DNA from: Pseudarthrobacter sp. ATCC 49987
GTDB taxonomy: Bacteria > Actinomycetota > Actinomycetes > Actinomycetales > Micrococcaceae
Direction of reading: 5' to 3'
Length of the DNA stretch: 64,000 nt
Assembly (NCBI RefSeq): GCF_009928425.1
Contig: NZ_JAABNS010000001.1
Location: 1,240,001 to 1,304,000, forward strand
Part shown: piece after piece, positions 21,987-29,920 of the stretch
Position numbering within the stretch: the first letter of the stretch is position 1
How the letters are laid out: each line of letters opens with the position of its first letter
Notes under the pieces: generated by a model
Seen by the model: the letters and a program-made list of their open reading frames with translations, nothing else
What the model was told of the DNA's origin: nothing
Databases searched by the model: none
Program-made: the position numbers and the translations under genes

Positions 21987-22730
21987 ATGCCAAAAGCGCA
22001 GCGAATAAAGGCTGGACAGCAGCAGCGGCATACAGGGACTCGATAGTCCTTACCTGAATAACCCACCTAGTAGATCGTTCGATCCGATCCAAGACTCGAT
22101 AACGTAAGAGTCGAAATAGCGTCAAGGTGTTCGGGTAAAGGCTATTGAGCCGCACATTGAAAACTTGGTTATTCAGCCACGCAGGCGTATCAGGAAACTA
22201 ACTAATCTTTTCGAAAGGTTCTTTTGTTTTCAACTACCTGGTGCGCTGCCGTGGGCATATAAGTGGCGGAATAGGTAGACGCGTTATGAGAGTAAGACGT
22301 AAAAAACTTCCACCGTAATTACTTACTCATGCAGGGTGACTATACGAGAATGGTGGTGATAGCCGCCGAGGTGAACAGAGTCATTCAAAGACACTCGGCT
22401 CTCGTCAAATCCCTGCCTTATATGTTCAGCTAGTAGTAAAAGCCCAGTTATGCATGGTGACACCTGCTAGGGAGGCGCATAGTGCGGTCGTTCGCACGTT
22501 TACTACTAGCGCCATGTAGCTGCACAACATTGAAGGTAGCTGTGAGGGATGGCGCTAAAGCGCTGTTCAGGTGAAGCGGCAAGACGGAGCAGAAACTACC
22601 TGTACGCACACTGCCCTTGTAGTAGGGGTGCACATCAAAGTGGAAACCGTCTCATCCCTCTCACCTGCCTTCAGCTCTGTAGACCCAGTACTAGTCGTCG
22701 AGCCCACCCCGGCGGCTAGTACTGGCTTTA
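21987..22730 (+). ncRNA. Large structured non-coding RNA candidate
   Basis: About 745 nt with no ORF, following a near-consensus promoter and densely filled with long-range helices. They are 22035-22040/22045-22050; CTGAATAACC/GGTTATTCAG (22054-22063/22167-22176) enclosing GACTC/GAGTC and AATAGC/GCTATT; a tRNA-like domain (22255-22425); a perfect 12-bp helix GCTAGTAGTAAA/TTTACTACTAGC (22429-22440/22499-22510) enclosing GTGCG/CGCAC; a 17-of-19-bp helix (22532-22550/22654-22672) enclosing three hairpins; and a final 10-bp hairpin (22685-22694/22716-22725). Size, phage setting and complexity recall GOLLD or ROOL RNAs, but I cannot confirm either. Confidence 0.7.
22255..22425 (+). ncRNA. tRNA-Leu-like domain within the structured RNA
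   Basis: An acceptor-like helix (GCATATAAG 22255-22263 with CTTATATGT 22417-22425) is followed directly by a D-arm (22264-22283) nearly identical to tRNA-Leu (TGGCGGAAT then AGGTAGACGCG). A T-stem-like helix GCAGGG/CCCTGC (22331-22336/22411-22416) stacks on the acceptor, and TCAAATC precedes its 3' strand. The anticodon arm is replaced by ATGAG(AG)TAAG/CTTACTCAT, and a hairpin (CGAGA/TCTCG, GCCGAG/CTCGGC) sits in the T-loop position. CCACC (22310) can pair with GGTGG (22352). No CCA end is encoded and no working anticodon loop is seen, so it is a tRNA mimic or remnant. Confidence 0.55.
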
Positions 22731-22779
22731 TAGCCAACACAAACAAATAACGCCCTCTTGGGCAAAGGACACTACAACC

Positions 22780-23004
22780 ATGGCAACGAAGCCAGATAAC
22801 AACGAACTACGATCACAAGACTTCACACGTAATACGGTGGACCGCTCGACACTTATTCTGTCGATCATCCTGACAATTTTCGCCACGGCAGTCATCGTCA
22901 CCATCGCAAACTGGTTCTTATACACCAACATTCACTCGGCAGCCCGCCAGGCGGTCCACGCGGATATCCAACTCGTGTCAAAAGAGCAAGCGCGACAGCA
23001 ATAG
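22780..23004 (+). CDS. Small single-pass membrane protein (possible anchor of the lysozyme)
   Basis: 74 residues. A polar N-terminus (ATKPDNNELRSQDFTRNTVDRS) is followed by one transmembrane helix (TLILSIILTIFATAVIVTIANWFL) and a helical tail ending VSKEQARQQ. A GCCC/GGGC hairpin precedes its ribosome site. The lysozyme frame begins at its stop codon in the -1 frame, and the sequence TCA-AAA-G near its end could allow a -1 shift. It may therefore be both a free protein and the membrane anchor of a longer frameshift product. Confidence 0.68.
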   Translation: MATKPDNNELRSQDFTRNTVDRSTLILSIILTIFATAVIVTIANWFLYTNIHSAARQAVHADIQLVSKEQARQQ

Positions 23005-23408
23005 AAGCCGCCAGTCGCGTTCAAGAATCAAAGACGGCTCACATATCGGTTCAGACGGCTACGACGCCACAGGGCGCGCCAGAACAAGCGACAGCACATA
23101 TACAAGCGAGGGGCTGCGTACAGTATCGAGACTTGATCGCACAGTACGACTGGGATCTCGATACTGCCCTGGCCGTGTGTCAGGCAGAGAGCGGGGGACG
23201 GGCAAGCGCTCATAACCCCGCCAACAAGAACGGCAGCGACGACAAGGGGTTGTTTCAAGTCAACAGCGTGCACGTTGGCCGGCTGATCGGGGACCAAGAG
23301 CGGTTCAACCCAGCAGCAAACGTCGCAGCGGCCTATGCCATATACCAAGGCAGCGGCTGGCGAGCCTGGTCAGCTTTCAACAACGGAAGCTATAAGAAAT
23401 TTTTGTAA
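23001..23408 (+). CDS. Lysozyme-like transglycosylase domain
   Basis: The C-terminal 90 residues form a soluble lytic transglycosylase/lysozyme-like domain: YRDLIAQYDWDLDTALAVCQAESGG with the catalytic Glu, KGLFQVNSVH, FNPAANVAAAYAIYQGSGWRAWSAFNNGSYKKF. The first standard start (TTG, 23133) would cut into the first helix of the domain. The frame is open back to the previous gene's stop, where ATA overlaps TAG (23001-23004). Either a -1 frameshift from the upstream membrane protein or an unusual start is needed. It probably cuts peptidoglycan during DNA entry or transfer, since the endolysin is elsewhere. Confidence 0.72.
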   Translation: MEAASRVQESKTAHISVQTATTPQGAPEQATAHIQARGCVQYRDLIAQYDWDLDTALAVCQAESGGRASAHNPANKNGSDDKGLFQVNSVHVGRLIGDQERFNPAANVAAAYAIYQGSGWRAWSAFNNGSYKKFL

Positions 23409-23417
23409 GGAGGTGAT

Positions 23418-24098
23418 GTGCCCAAGTTCTACGTATACATAACAGACCGGCTTCACGATAGCGGTATTCTCGGATTCGGGCACGAGCGAGTATTCTCGGA
23501 GATTTACGATGCCGAGAGTAAGGATGAGGTCAAGAAACTCGTTCTCGAAGACTTTGATTACATGCCTAAAGTTCGCGAGAAGATGACAGCCAAGGTCCCA
23601 GAGACTGAGCGGTTCATAACTAGCATTCACGAACTCAATGACTACTGGCACAACATTTGGCTCACCACCCACATGTGCAAAGAATGTAGAAACCAGTACA
23701 CCAAGCTGGAGAAGAGTAAGTTTCGTACCGGAGGCTCAACGGAGTTCTGCTCTGCTGAGTGCCAAAAGCAGTTCAACATGCGCTTCGAAGTAGCGTCTGT
23801 CGATAGCTACAACTCAGCAACCGTGTACATGATTACTCATAGGCCTACCGGCAAGCGCTATATCGGTGTTACCACTCGGTGGATCATGCAGCGCTGGTGG
23901 GAGCACATCAAGGCAAAGAGCGGCTCGCCCTTCCATCAGCTTGTCCTGGCCAGCAGCATCACAGACTTCACGTTTGAGATCCTGGAAGTCTTCAAGCCGA
24001 GTGAGCACGATCCATATGCGCGAGAAGCCTTCTACATCAGCAAATACAATGCTGTCGAACTAGGACTAAATAGCGTGAGCGGCCACATGCAGGAGTGA
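23418..24098 (+). CDS. GIY-YIG endonuclease with zinc finger
   Basis: 226 residues with a GTG start just after AAGGAGGTGAT. Residues about 88-118 form a Cys4 finger (MCKECRNQY...FCSAECQKQF). The C-terminal half is a GIY-YIG nuclease: TVYMITHRPTGKRYIGVTTR, WWEHI, DFTFEILEVF, AREAFYISKYNAV. Such free-standing enzymes act as homing endonucleases in phages. It lies directly after the lysozyme-like gene, outside any intron, and may target related phages. Confidence 0.82.
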   Translation: MPKFYVYITDRLHDSGILGFGHERVFSEIYDAESKDEVKKLVLEDFDYMPKVREKMTAKVPETERFITSIHELNDYWHNIWLTTHMCKECRNQYTKLEKSKFRTGGSTEFCSAECQKQFNMRFEVASVDSYNSATVYMITHRPTGKRYIGVTTRWIMQRWWEHIKAKSGSPFHQLVLASSITDFTFEILEVFKPSEHDPYAREAFYISKYNAVELGLNSVSGHMQE

Positions 24099-24108
24099 GA
24101 TGGGCGAT

Positions 24109-24142
24109 CAAGACCAAGGCCATTCGAGAGCCTTGGTCTTTT
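24109..24142 (+). terminator. Intrinsic terminator
   Basis: AAGACCAAGGC (24109-24119) pairs with GCCTTGGTCTT (24130-24140) and is followed by TT. It separates the GIY-YIG gene from the convergent gene at 24150. Confidence 0.85.
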
Positions 24143-24149
24143 CGCTTGC

Positions 24150-24485
24150 CTACAGGCCGCTCGCACCCTTCCACTCTTCCGGCGTCACTCGCTTGATGCT
24201 TGATGAGTGCGCCCAGCCCATGTGGTACTTGCCAGAAGAGTCCAGCCATTCAATCAGGCCGTAGGTGTGCGTCCACCCCACAGCCTTACCGTAAATACCG
24301 CTCACGTACACCAGCGGCCGGCCATACTTCGGGAAGTCTCGGATTGGAGCTGGGTCATCAATCGGACGGCTCTCTTCGGCTTGAATCCGGGCAAACATGC
24401 GCTCAGAGTCGTCGGGAGTACCACGCTTGATCACCGCACAAGTATAGAACATACGTTCGAAGCAGAGATCGGGCTGGCACTGCAT
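24150..24485 (-). CDS. Hypothetical accessory protein, about 111 residues
   Basis: The C-terminal 60 residues (RPLVYVSGIYGKAVGWTHTYGLIEWLDSSGKYHMGWAHSSSIKRVTPEEW) look like a small SH3-like beta barrel. The N-terminus is Cys-containing and of unclear start: ATG at 24485 is chosen, and a longer form from 24521 is open. It is a single leftward gene convergent with the GIY-YIG gene and divergent from the gene at 24563. No family is recognised. Confidence 0.55.
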   Translation of the reverse strand: MQCQPDLCFERMFYTCAVIKRGTPDDSERMFARIQAEESRPIDDPAPIRDFPKYGRPLVYVSGIYGKAVGWTHTYGLIEWLDSSGKYHMGWAHSSSIKRVTPEEWKGASGL

Positions 24486-24562
24486 CAGTGTGGGTCGATC
24501 TTGATTGTCGGTGCCACTCACTACAGTGGAACCAAGAAGTCCGCAATATCAAGGGGGAACCG

Positions 24563-25513
24563 TTGTCCACAGTTGAATCACTCGTCCAGTCACCGTCAGG
24601 CCAGCGTCAGTTGCGCCTTATTGAAGTCCTGTCGGGACTCGAACCCGTAGACGATCATTATCAAGTAGACATCGAAGCCCTGGAGAAAGACCCCGAACAG
24701 TGGGGCTTCTCATCGTTGGCCCTAGCGGGTGACCTGGAAGCGATGAAGTCTTGGGGGTGGCTGGACTACTGGGAATCGTTGGAGGGTATCGGCTCCGTAT
24801 TGCTGAAGCAGCCTGGCCTCGACGCCGCCAACGGGTTCGGAGAACTCAAGTCGAACCGTAGCCGCCGTGCACAACACCTCCGTGATGCTGTACTCAACTG
24901 GCTATATGACCAGGACGTGAGCGGTGGTCATGTCTCGGGCATCAGCGACTTCTTGGAATCGGCCAGTAACCAGTACCTGGGCGATCCGTACTCGCAGGAT
25001 GAGCTTTACCGGGCAACCAAATGGCTTTTGGAAGAGGAATACATCAAGGGCCATAAAGCATCTGGTGGTGAGTTGATCCGACCGTCAGTTACCACCAAGG
25101 GCTCACGGATAGTAGAAGCTGAACAGTCAGTCAACCAAGCACTTACGTCGGCAGGACTCACCATGAACAACGTCACCATCACCGACTCCCAGTCGGTCAA
25201 CGTCGCCCTGCAAAGCTCAAACGTCACACAGTCCAACTCAATGACACAGGGTCAAGTCGAAGTAGTAGAGCGCATTCTTGGCTCTGTCCGTGCCATGGTG
25301 AACCCGTTGGTTCTCGGTGTCACTGAGGATGTAACCACCCAGGCTCAGATTGTCGCGAACGACGTCGAAGAAGAAATACACTCGTCGGCTCCGGACAGCG
25401 GCAAGGTAAAGGCGCTCCTTTTGAAGCTGGTAGACCATGCCGCCACCGGAACAGTCCAGGGTGGCATCGATGCCTTGAACGCCATGATGCAGCAGGGCAT
25501 CGCGGGGTTGTAG
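24563..25513 (+). CDS. Unknown accessory protein, possible defence effector
   Basis: 316 residues from a TTG start preceded by GGGGGA. The longer ORF from 24488 lacks a ribosome site. Residues about 80-200 resemble a winged-helix region (AQHLRDAVLNWLYDQDVSGGHVSGISDFL...LYRATKWLLEEEYIKG...VTTKGSRIVE). Then follows a Ser/Asn-rich repeat-like strand region (NNVTITDSQSVNVALQSSNVTQSN) and a helical C-terminus. It stands beside the restriction-modification and Pycsar genes and has similar composition. A defence function is inference only. Confidence 0.6.
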   Translation: MSTVESLVQSPSGQRQLRLIEVLSGLEPVDDHYQVDIEALEKDPEQWGFSSLALAGDLEAMKSWGWLDYWESLEGIGSVLLKQPGLDAANGFGELKSNRSRRAQHLRDAVLNWLYDQDVSGGHVSGISDFLESASNQYLGDPYSQDELYRATKWLLEEEYIKGHKASGGELIRPSVTTKGSRIVEAEQSVNQALTSAGLTMNNVTITDSQSVNVALQSSNVTQSNSMTQGQVEVVERILGSVRAMVNPLVLGVTEDVTTQAQIVANDVEEEIHSSAPDSGKVKALLLKLVDHAATGTVQGGIDALNAMMQQGIAGL

Positions 25514-25561
25514 ACGAAACCCTGGCTTAGAGACAAGGCACGCCGGATAGATCGACGAAGA

Positions 25562-25595
25562 CCCGCCGACAAGATTGGGGGAACGTGTCGGCGGG
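25562..25595. terminator. Hairpin between convergent genes
   Basis: CCCGCCGACA (25562-25571) pairs perfectly with TGTCGGCGGG (25586-25595). There is no U-tract, but GC-rich hairpins without long U-tracts are common terminators in actinobacteria. It lies between the gene at 24563 and the restriction-modification gene. Confidence 0.55.
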
Positions 25596-25642
25596 CCAGG
25601 ATCGAGTGTAGCGCAGCCGAACGGCTCGCCTGGTCTGCCGCG

Positions 25643-28492
25643 CTACAGAGACGAAACCAATTTGTAGTTACTGAATCTCGTGTTCGTCAGTCCCTTAGCG
25701 CCAGGCCCGCGAGCGTCTGACCCAAGTTCATGGACCTCTAGGTTGAGAGAGAACATCTGAGCGATTGGATCGAGGCTGGTCGAGAATTCAAACGCCTCAT
25801 AAACAGCGGCATCTAGCTCATCGTGGAGTTCTCTAAGCTTGCTTTTGCCAGCCGTCCTGAGCGAGTTGTATTGCTTGGCCAAACTAATTCCGTCGTTCAA
25901 GTACGCCGCCCTCAGATCCACGATTTCTGCCATGGCCCTGGCGACGCGCTCGACTGATTTCGGTGCGGGATTCTGGGGCCAGGCGAAGCTGTCGAAGACA
26001 GTCGTCGAAGTGTACCTAAGGCGGGTTTCCAGAGTGGAGCAGCGCTCCACAAGCCACTGCCTATGGAGTGTGGATTGAAGGATGCCCATCGAGTAGTCGT
26101 CATCGAACGCGAATGCTTGCGCCGAGTCACCAAGCCACAGCGATGAATCAACAAACGTGAAGACGGACATACGCTTGTCGCTCGCCACTCGAGTCACAGC
26201 GATGTACCTGTCCAGAGGTGCCACCGCGTCGAGCATGTCACCTCTGCGGTAGTTCAGCTGCCACCAACTATTTAGGAATCCCTGATGATGTTTGTTGACT
26301 CGGGCCTTCGGGTTGGCAATCAATACCTCAGCGTTGCGTTCGGCCTCTTCTTTGGCTCGTGATTCCTTGAGCGGAAGAACAAGATCCCGTAAATGGGCCA
26401 TCGCGGAGGGGTACTTGTTCCCTGCCTTGATGCTGTCCGATTCATCAATGTCAACAACCCACCGGATGGGACCGAGTTCGTGCAGGATCTCGTCGCCGCC
26501 AAGGAACGGGTGGACGACCGCCTGGGAATCAGCTATGAGGCGCTGGGCGACTTTCCGGTCCTCCTTCTCGATAATGAAGCCATCGGTGACGCCAGGCGTT
26601 TGACCTTGGAAGAAGACCTTGGGCTTCTTGTTTACAGCCAAAGAGTGTGCTTTACGCAGGTCAATTTCTGGTGAAAGAGAGGGTCCGACCTCAGGAAGTT
26701 CAAGCCTTACGTTGCCATCCTCAAGCCAAAGAACCCTGGACTCAGGAGACTTCACCGCGGGGTCTTCTTTCATCCAGTTCACGATCGAAACCGAGACGCC
26801 TGCTTCACCTGACCAAGGTTGAGTAGCCACAGCATCGGTGATGATTCCACCGTTGTCGACGATGTAGCCAAGCGATGATTCCCGAGATGCGTTCTGTCGA
26901 ATCGTGTTAGTAGCAACGAAGCCGGCCCGACCACCTGGAGCGAGTCGGTCATGTGCAAGAGGGAACCAATAGCAAACAAAGTCCGCAACACCCGCGACTT
27001 TCGGATGTGCTGCTGTCACCTTGTGTGTGTAGACAGCTCCGAGATCTTTCACCATCTTTCGCCGGCCAAGGTAAGGCGGATTGCCAACGATGGCATCAAC
27101 CTCTGGCCAGACAGTGAATAAGGCGTCGGCTTGCTTGATCGTCCCGTCAAGGTTGTCGAGTGGCAGGACGTTTGGCATGTCATGGAGCTCGTCGGAGCTC
27201 AGCTTCTTAGCCAACATCATGGTCACCTTCGCGATTTCTACCGCGAAGGGGTTGATGTCAAAGCCATAGAAGTGATCAGTGGCGATATAGGAGGCGCGGG
27301 CTTGCATTGAAAGGCCGCTTCGTCGCCGGTCAGCGATAAGGTCGTGCGCTTCCTTTTCGAGCCGTCGCAGTTCCCGATAAGCAACATAGAGGAAGTTCCC
27401 CGAGCCACAGGCTGGATCGAGAACTTTGAAGTTCGAAAGCGCGTACAGCTCTTTCTCAAGAGACTCGATGCTGCCTTTGGCGGCGTCAAGACGTTCGCGC
27501 CAGGGGGTGACGATAGTTGGGATGACAACTTTTGCTATGTCGGCAGGCGAGGTGAAGTGAGCGCCGCGCGCATGTCGCTCGCCGTCGTCCATAGAACCTT
27601 CGAACAAAGTACCGAAGATCTCCGGCCGGACGGCAAACCACTGCTCAGATGAGGCGGCTCGCATCAGATCTAGCTCACCATCCGTCAGCTCAATAGGCGT
27701 AATGTCGGCAAACAGTCCGCCATTGAAATACGGGGTGCCTTTGTAGTGGCCGCCCGGAGTGATCCCCGGTGTATTCATCTCCCTGAACAGTCCGAAGATG
27801 GAGTCGTAGGCATCAGTGCCATTCTTGGCATCCAATAGCAGGCGCGTGAAGGTGTCCGACGGGATAAGGCCGATATCTTCGCTGAACATTGCCATGACGG
27901 ACTGCAAGCAGAATCGTTGAGCCACTGCGCGCTCGACCCCGCGGTCGTGCAGCGAGACAAATACATTGGCTACCTTGGCGGCTGCTTCACGAGTCACCTG
28001 AACTAGATCATTCTTGAAGATCGGTTCGACGGCCACAGGGTTCATGAAGGCTAGAACGCTGCTGCGATGGGGAAGATCCTTGAGGGTCACCTTGTCGACG
28101 GGTTCGTCGATCTGTGTCTCGAAGTCATACACCCAGAACTCATCAAAATTGCAGAGCACGACGTAGCGCGGCCGATTTGGAACGGCCAGCATCCAGTAGT
28201 CAAACGCTTGCCGGAAATGACGCGACAGATCCTGGCCAGCCTTTTTCATCTCGATCAGCACATGGGGCTTCCACATCAAATCAGCGAAGGACGTACCTTT
28301 GCTGTCCAGCTTCTTGATCCGCTGCTCAAGTGTTGCGCCGGCCTCACGAAGTCCATCATGTCCGAACGCTTGAAATAGGCGTTCACAGAAAATCTGAGCC
28401 TCGCCCTTCTCATCGCCCTTTAGTGACTGCATCCGGTAATTGAAGAGCGCCTCAAGGTTTCGGCGCAGATCGTCCGGCGACAGGTTTGCCAT
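25643..28492 (-). CDS. Type IIG restriction-modification enzyme (MmeI-like)
   Basis: 949 residues from the ATG at 28492 (MANLSPDDLRRNLEALF), which follows GGGGG. The longer ORF from 28534 lacks a site. The N-terminus holds a PD-(D/E)xK nuclease (FADLMWKPHVLIEMKKAG). The centre is an N6-adenine methyltransferase with the SAM motif VLDPACGSGNFLYVAYRELRRLE and the catalytic VGNPPYLG. The C-terminal half should recognise the target sequence and ends with DPIAQMF. Such single-chain enzymes cut and methylate DNA. Located beside Pycsar, it is prophage-borne defence against other phages. Confidence 0.88.
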   Translation of the reverse strand: MANLSPDDLRRNLEALFNYRMQSLKGDEKGEAQIFCERLFQAFGHDGLREAGATLEQRIKKLDSKGTSFADLMWKPHVLIEMKKAGQDLSRHFRQAFDYWMLAVPNRPRYVVLCNFDEFWVYDFETQIDEPVDKVTLKDLPHRSSVLAFMNPVAVEPIFKNDLVQVTREAAAKVANVFVSLHDRGVERAVAQRFCLQSVMAMFSEDIGLIPSDTFTRLLLDAKNGTDAYDSIFGLFREMNTPGITPGGHYKGTPYFNGGLFADITPIELTDGELDLMRAASSEQWFAVRPEIFGTLFEGSMDDGERHARGAHFTSPADIAKVVIPTIVTPWRERLDAAKGSIESLEKELYALSNFKVLDPACGSGNFLYVAYRELRRLEKEAHDLIADRRRSGLSMQARASYIATDHFYGFDINPFAVEIAKVTMMLAKKLSSDELHDMPNVLPLDNLDGTIKQADALFTVWPEVDAIVGNPPYLGRRKMVKDLGAVYTHKVTAAHPKVAGVADFVCYWFPLAHDRLAPGGRAGFVATNTIRQNASRESSLGYIVDNGGIITDAVATQPWSGEAGVSVSIVNWMKEDPAVKSPESRVLWLEDGNVRLELPEVGPSLSPEIDLRKAHSLAVNKKPKVFFQGQTPGVTDGFIIEKEDRKVAQRLIADSQAVVHPFLGGDEILHELGPIRWVVDIDESDSIKAGNKYPSAMAHLRDLVLPLKESRAKEEAERNAEVLIANPKARVNKHHQGFLNSWWQLNYRRGDMLDAVAPLDRYIAVTRVASDKRMSVFTFVDSSLWLGDSAQAFAFDDDYSMGILQSTLHRQWLVERCSTLETRLRYTSTTVFDSFAWPQNPAPKSVERVARAMAEIVDLRAAYLNDGISLAKQYNSLRTAGKSKLRELHDELDAAVYEAFEFSTSLDPIAQMFSLNLEVHELGSDARGPGAKGLTNTRFSNYKLVSSL

Positions 28493-28606
28493 GAATGATG
28501 ACCCCCAGTAGATGTGATTGCCCCGTGGTGGCAAGAGTGCTTCAGACTCATCCTACGGTTTGGGAGTCACCATCATTCTTGGGACACGACCCCGCAGCGG
28601 GATCGA

Positions 28607-29110
28607 CTAGAAGCTCTGGATTAGGCCGCAAGCTACGAGAAGTGCTCCGCCGATCCCACCAAGTGTCATGGACCACTGCACCCAGCGGTGCTTCTGCCAT
28701 GCAATATCAGCCATGGCAACGATCTGTCGGGTTATCACTGGGAGGATTTCACGCTCTTTGAGGGCAGTCGCTAGGTCGTCGCTCTCCCAGTACTGCGCGT
28801 GGCCAAAGTAGATGTAGTTCTCGCTACTAGCTTTGTGCAGACCAGTACCCTTGAGGCGCGGCCGGACGACGACAAGCGCGAAAAAGGCACCAGCGCCCAG
28901 TGACAGCAAACCGAGCCAGTAGAAGAGCGGCACTATCCCTGACGGCAGGTCTGAGAAGAGCCTGCCGTCCGCCGAGAGAGCAACCGTGGTCGCTATGATC
29001 GCGGATTCAAGGGCGAAGGCAAACGAGGCTTTCGTGTCTACCTTGCCCGTCCAGTCCACTTGGGCCGCGTGGATCTTCCAGGCGTTGTCGATGGCATCCT
29101 CGTGGATCAT
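28607..29110 (-). CDS. Pycsar effector, transmembrane (PycTM)
   Basis: 167 residues starting MIHEDAIDNAWKIHAAQ. Its ATG overlaps the cyclase stop as ATGA, fixing the start over the longer reading. Two hydrophobic pairs (FALESAIIATTVALS, GIVPLFYWLGLLSLGAGAFFALVVV) and a C-terminal helix (WSMTLGGIGGALLVACGL) match the PycTM effector. In characterised systems it senses cUMP or cCMP and permeabilises the membrane. The VDWTGKVDTKASFAF segment is typical of the domain. It is paired with the cyclase at 29107. Confidence 0.82.
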   Translation of the reverse strand: MIHEDAIDNAWKIHAAQVDWTGKVDTKASFAFALESAIIATTVALSADGRLFSDLPSGIVPLFYWLGLLSLGAGAFFALVVVRPRLKGTGLHKASSENYIYFGHAQYWESDDLATALKEREILPVITRQIVAMADIAWQKHRWVQWSMTLGGIGGALLVACGLIQSF

Positions 29111-29820
29111 GAAATTATCCATCCCCAGTCTGAGTAGCGCACCAGCTCTGATCTTCCGCCGCCAATGTCCATACGCGACGCCGAAGACCACATGGACTTT
29201 CCCGAGCTAGAGATGCAGACACTAGCGGCGGCTTCTATCCACACCCTGTCAGTTATGAAAGTACGGTGTCCTTTTAGATCGCTCAGCTTGGCAGCGATAT
29301 TAGGGGCATCTCCGATGGATACCAGGTCGTTGTTGTTCCTGACGCCAGCCCTCGCGATCAGTGCCCACCCGTAGTCGATTCCGGTTCGGTGGCTAAGTTG
29401 CCACTTATCCTCTTTGTACTCGTCGACGGCGAGGCGGAGGCTCGGACGCACAACATTCTCAACAGCCCACTTGATCTCCAGAGCAGCCTTCACAGCTTTC
29501 GTGGCGCCCTCGTCACCTATGAAGATTGACATAACCCGGTCACCGTCGTAACTGCGAATCTCCCCGCCGTGATGCCTGAGGATGCGGGTTGCAGTGGTGA
29601 GGAATGACTTGATGATCTTGGCTGAGGTCTCGTCAGTATGGAACCTGGTCAAGCCGGTGGAATTGGCCATGTCTGTGTACAGGTAGACGGCCTCTAGGTA
29701 GACGCCGCCGTTGCTCAGCTTCACTGAATCCGACGTTGGAACAGTCGTCCCGTACCGGGTGTCCATTTCCATGAACACGATGTCGTCGACCGCGTTCTCC
29801 AGGTCGTTCTTTCTCCCCAT
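29107..29820 (-). CDS. Pycsar nucleotide cyclase (PycC)
   Basis: 237 residues from the ATG at 29820 after AGGGGAAG. It is a class III cyclase: YLEAVYLYTDMANSTGLT carries the first metal-binding Asp, and GGEIRSYDGDRVMSIFIG the second. IDYGWALIARAG and LVSIGDAPNIAAKLSDL are later conserved parts. In Pycsar systems this enzyme makes cUMP or cCMP on phage infection. The neighbouring membrane effector makes this assignment strong. Which pyrimidine is used cannot be read from the sequence here. Confidence 0.85.
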   Translation of the reverse strand: MGRKNDLENAVDDIVFMEMDTRYGTTVPTSDSVKLSNGGVYLEAVYLYTDMANSTGLTRFHTDETSAKIIKSFLTTATRILRHHGGEIRSYDGDRVMSIFIGDEGATKAVKAALEIKWAVENVVRPSLRLAVDEYKEDKWQLSHRTGIDYGWALIARAGVRNNNDLVSIGDAPNIAAKLSDLKGHRTFITDRVWIEAAASVCISSSGKSMWSSASRMDIGGGRSELVRYSDWGWIIS

Positions 29821-29920
29821 GCTTCCCCTCAAGTAGATCTCGACTCAACCTTACCGACGGGGGCTGACAATCTTGGGTCTTTTAAAATCACGGCGTCTGT
29901 GCATAAATAGAGGCACAAAT

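Noticed and set aside
22331-22416. Group I intron in the T-loop of a tRNA
   Set aside because: The possible exon-U and intron-end-G fit, but the insert of about 67 nt is far too short for a group I intron.
22255-22425. Functional tRNA-Leu gene
   Set aside because: The D-arm is convincing, but there is no proper anticodon arm, the T-loop is interrupted and no CCA is encoded.
26292-27652. Plus-strand ORFs opposite the type IIG enzyme
   Set aside because: Antisense shadows of a gene with clear catalytic motifs.
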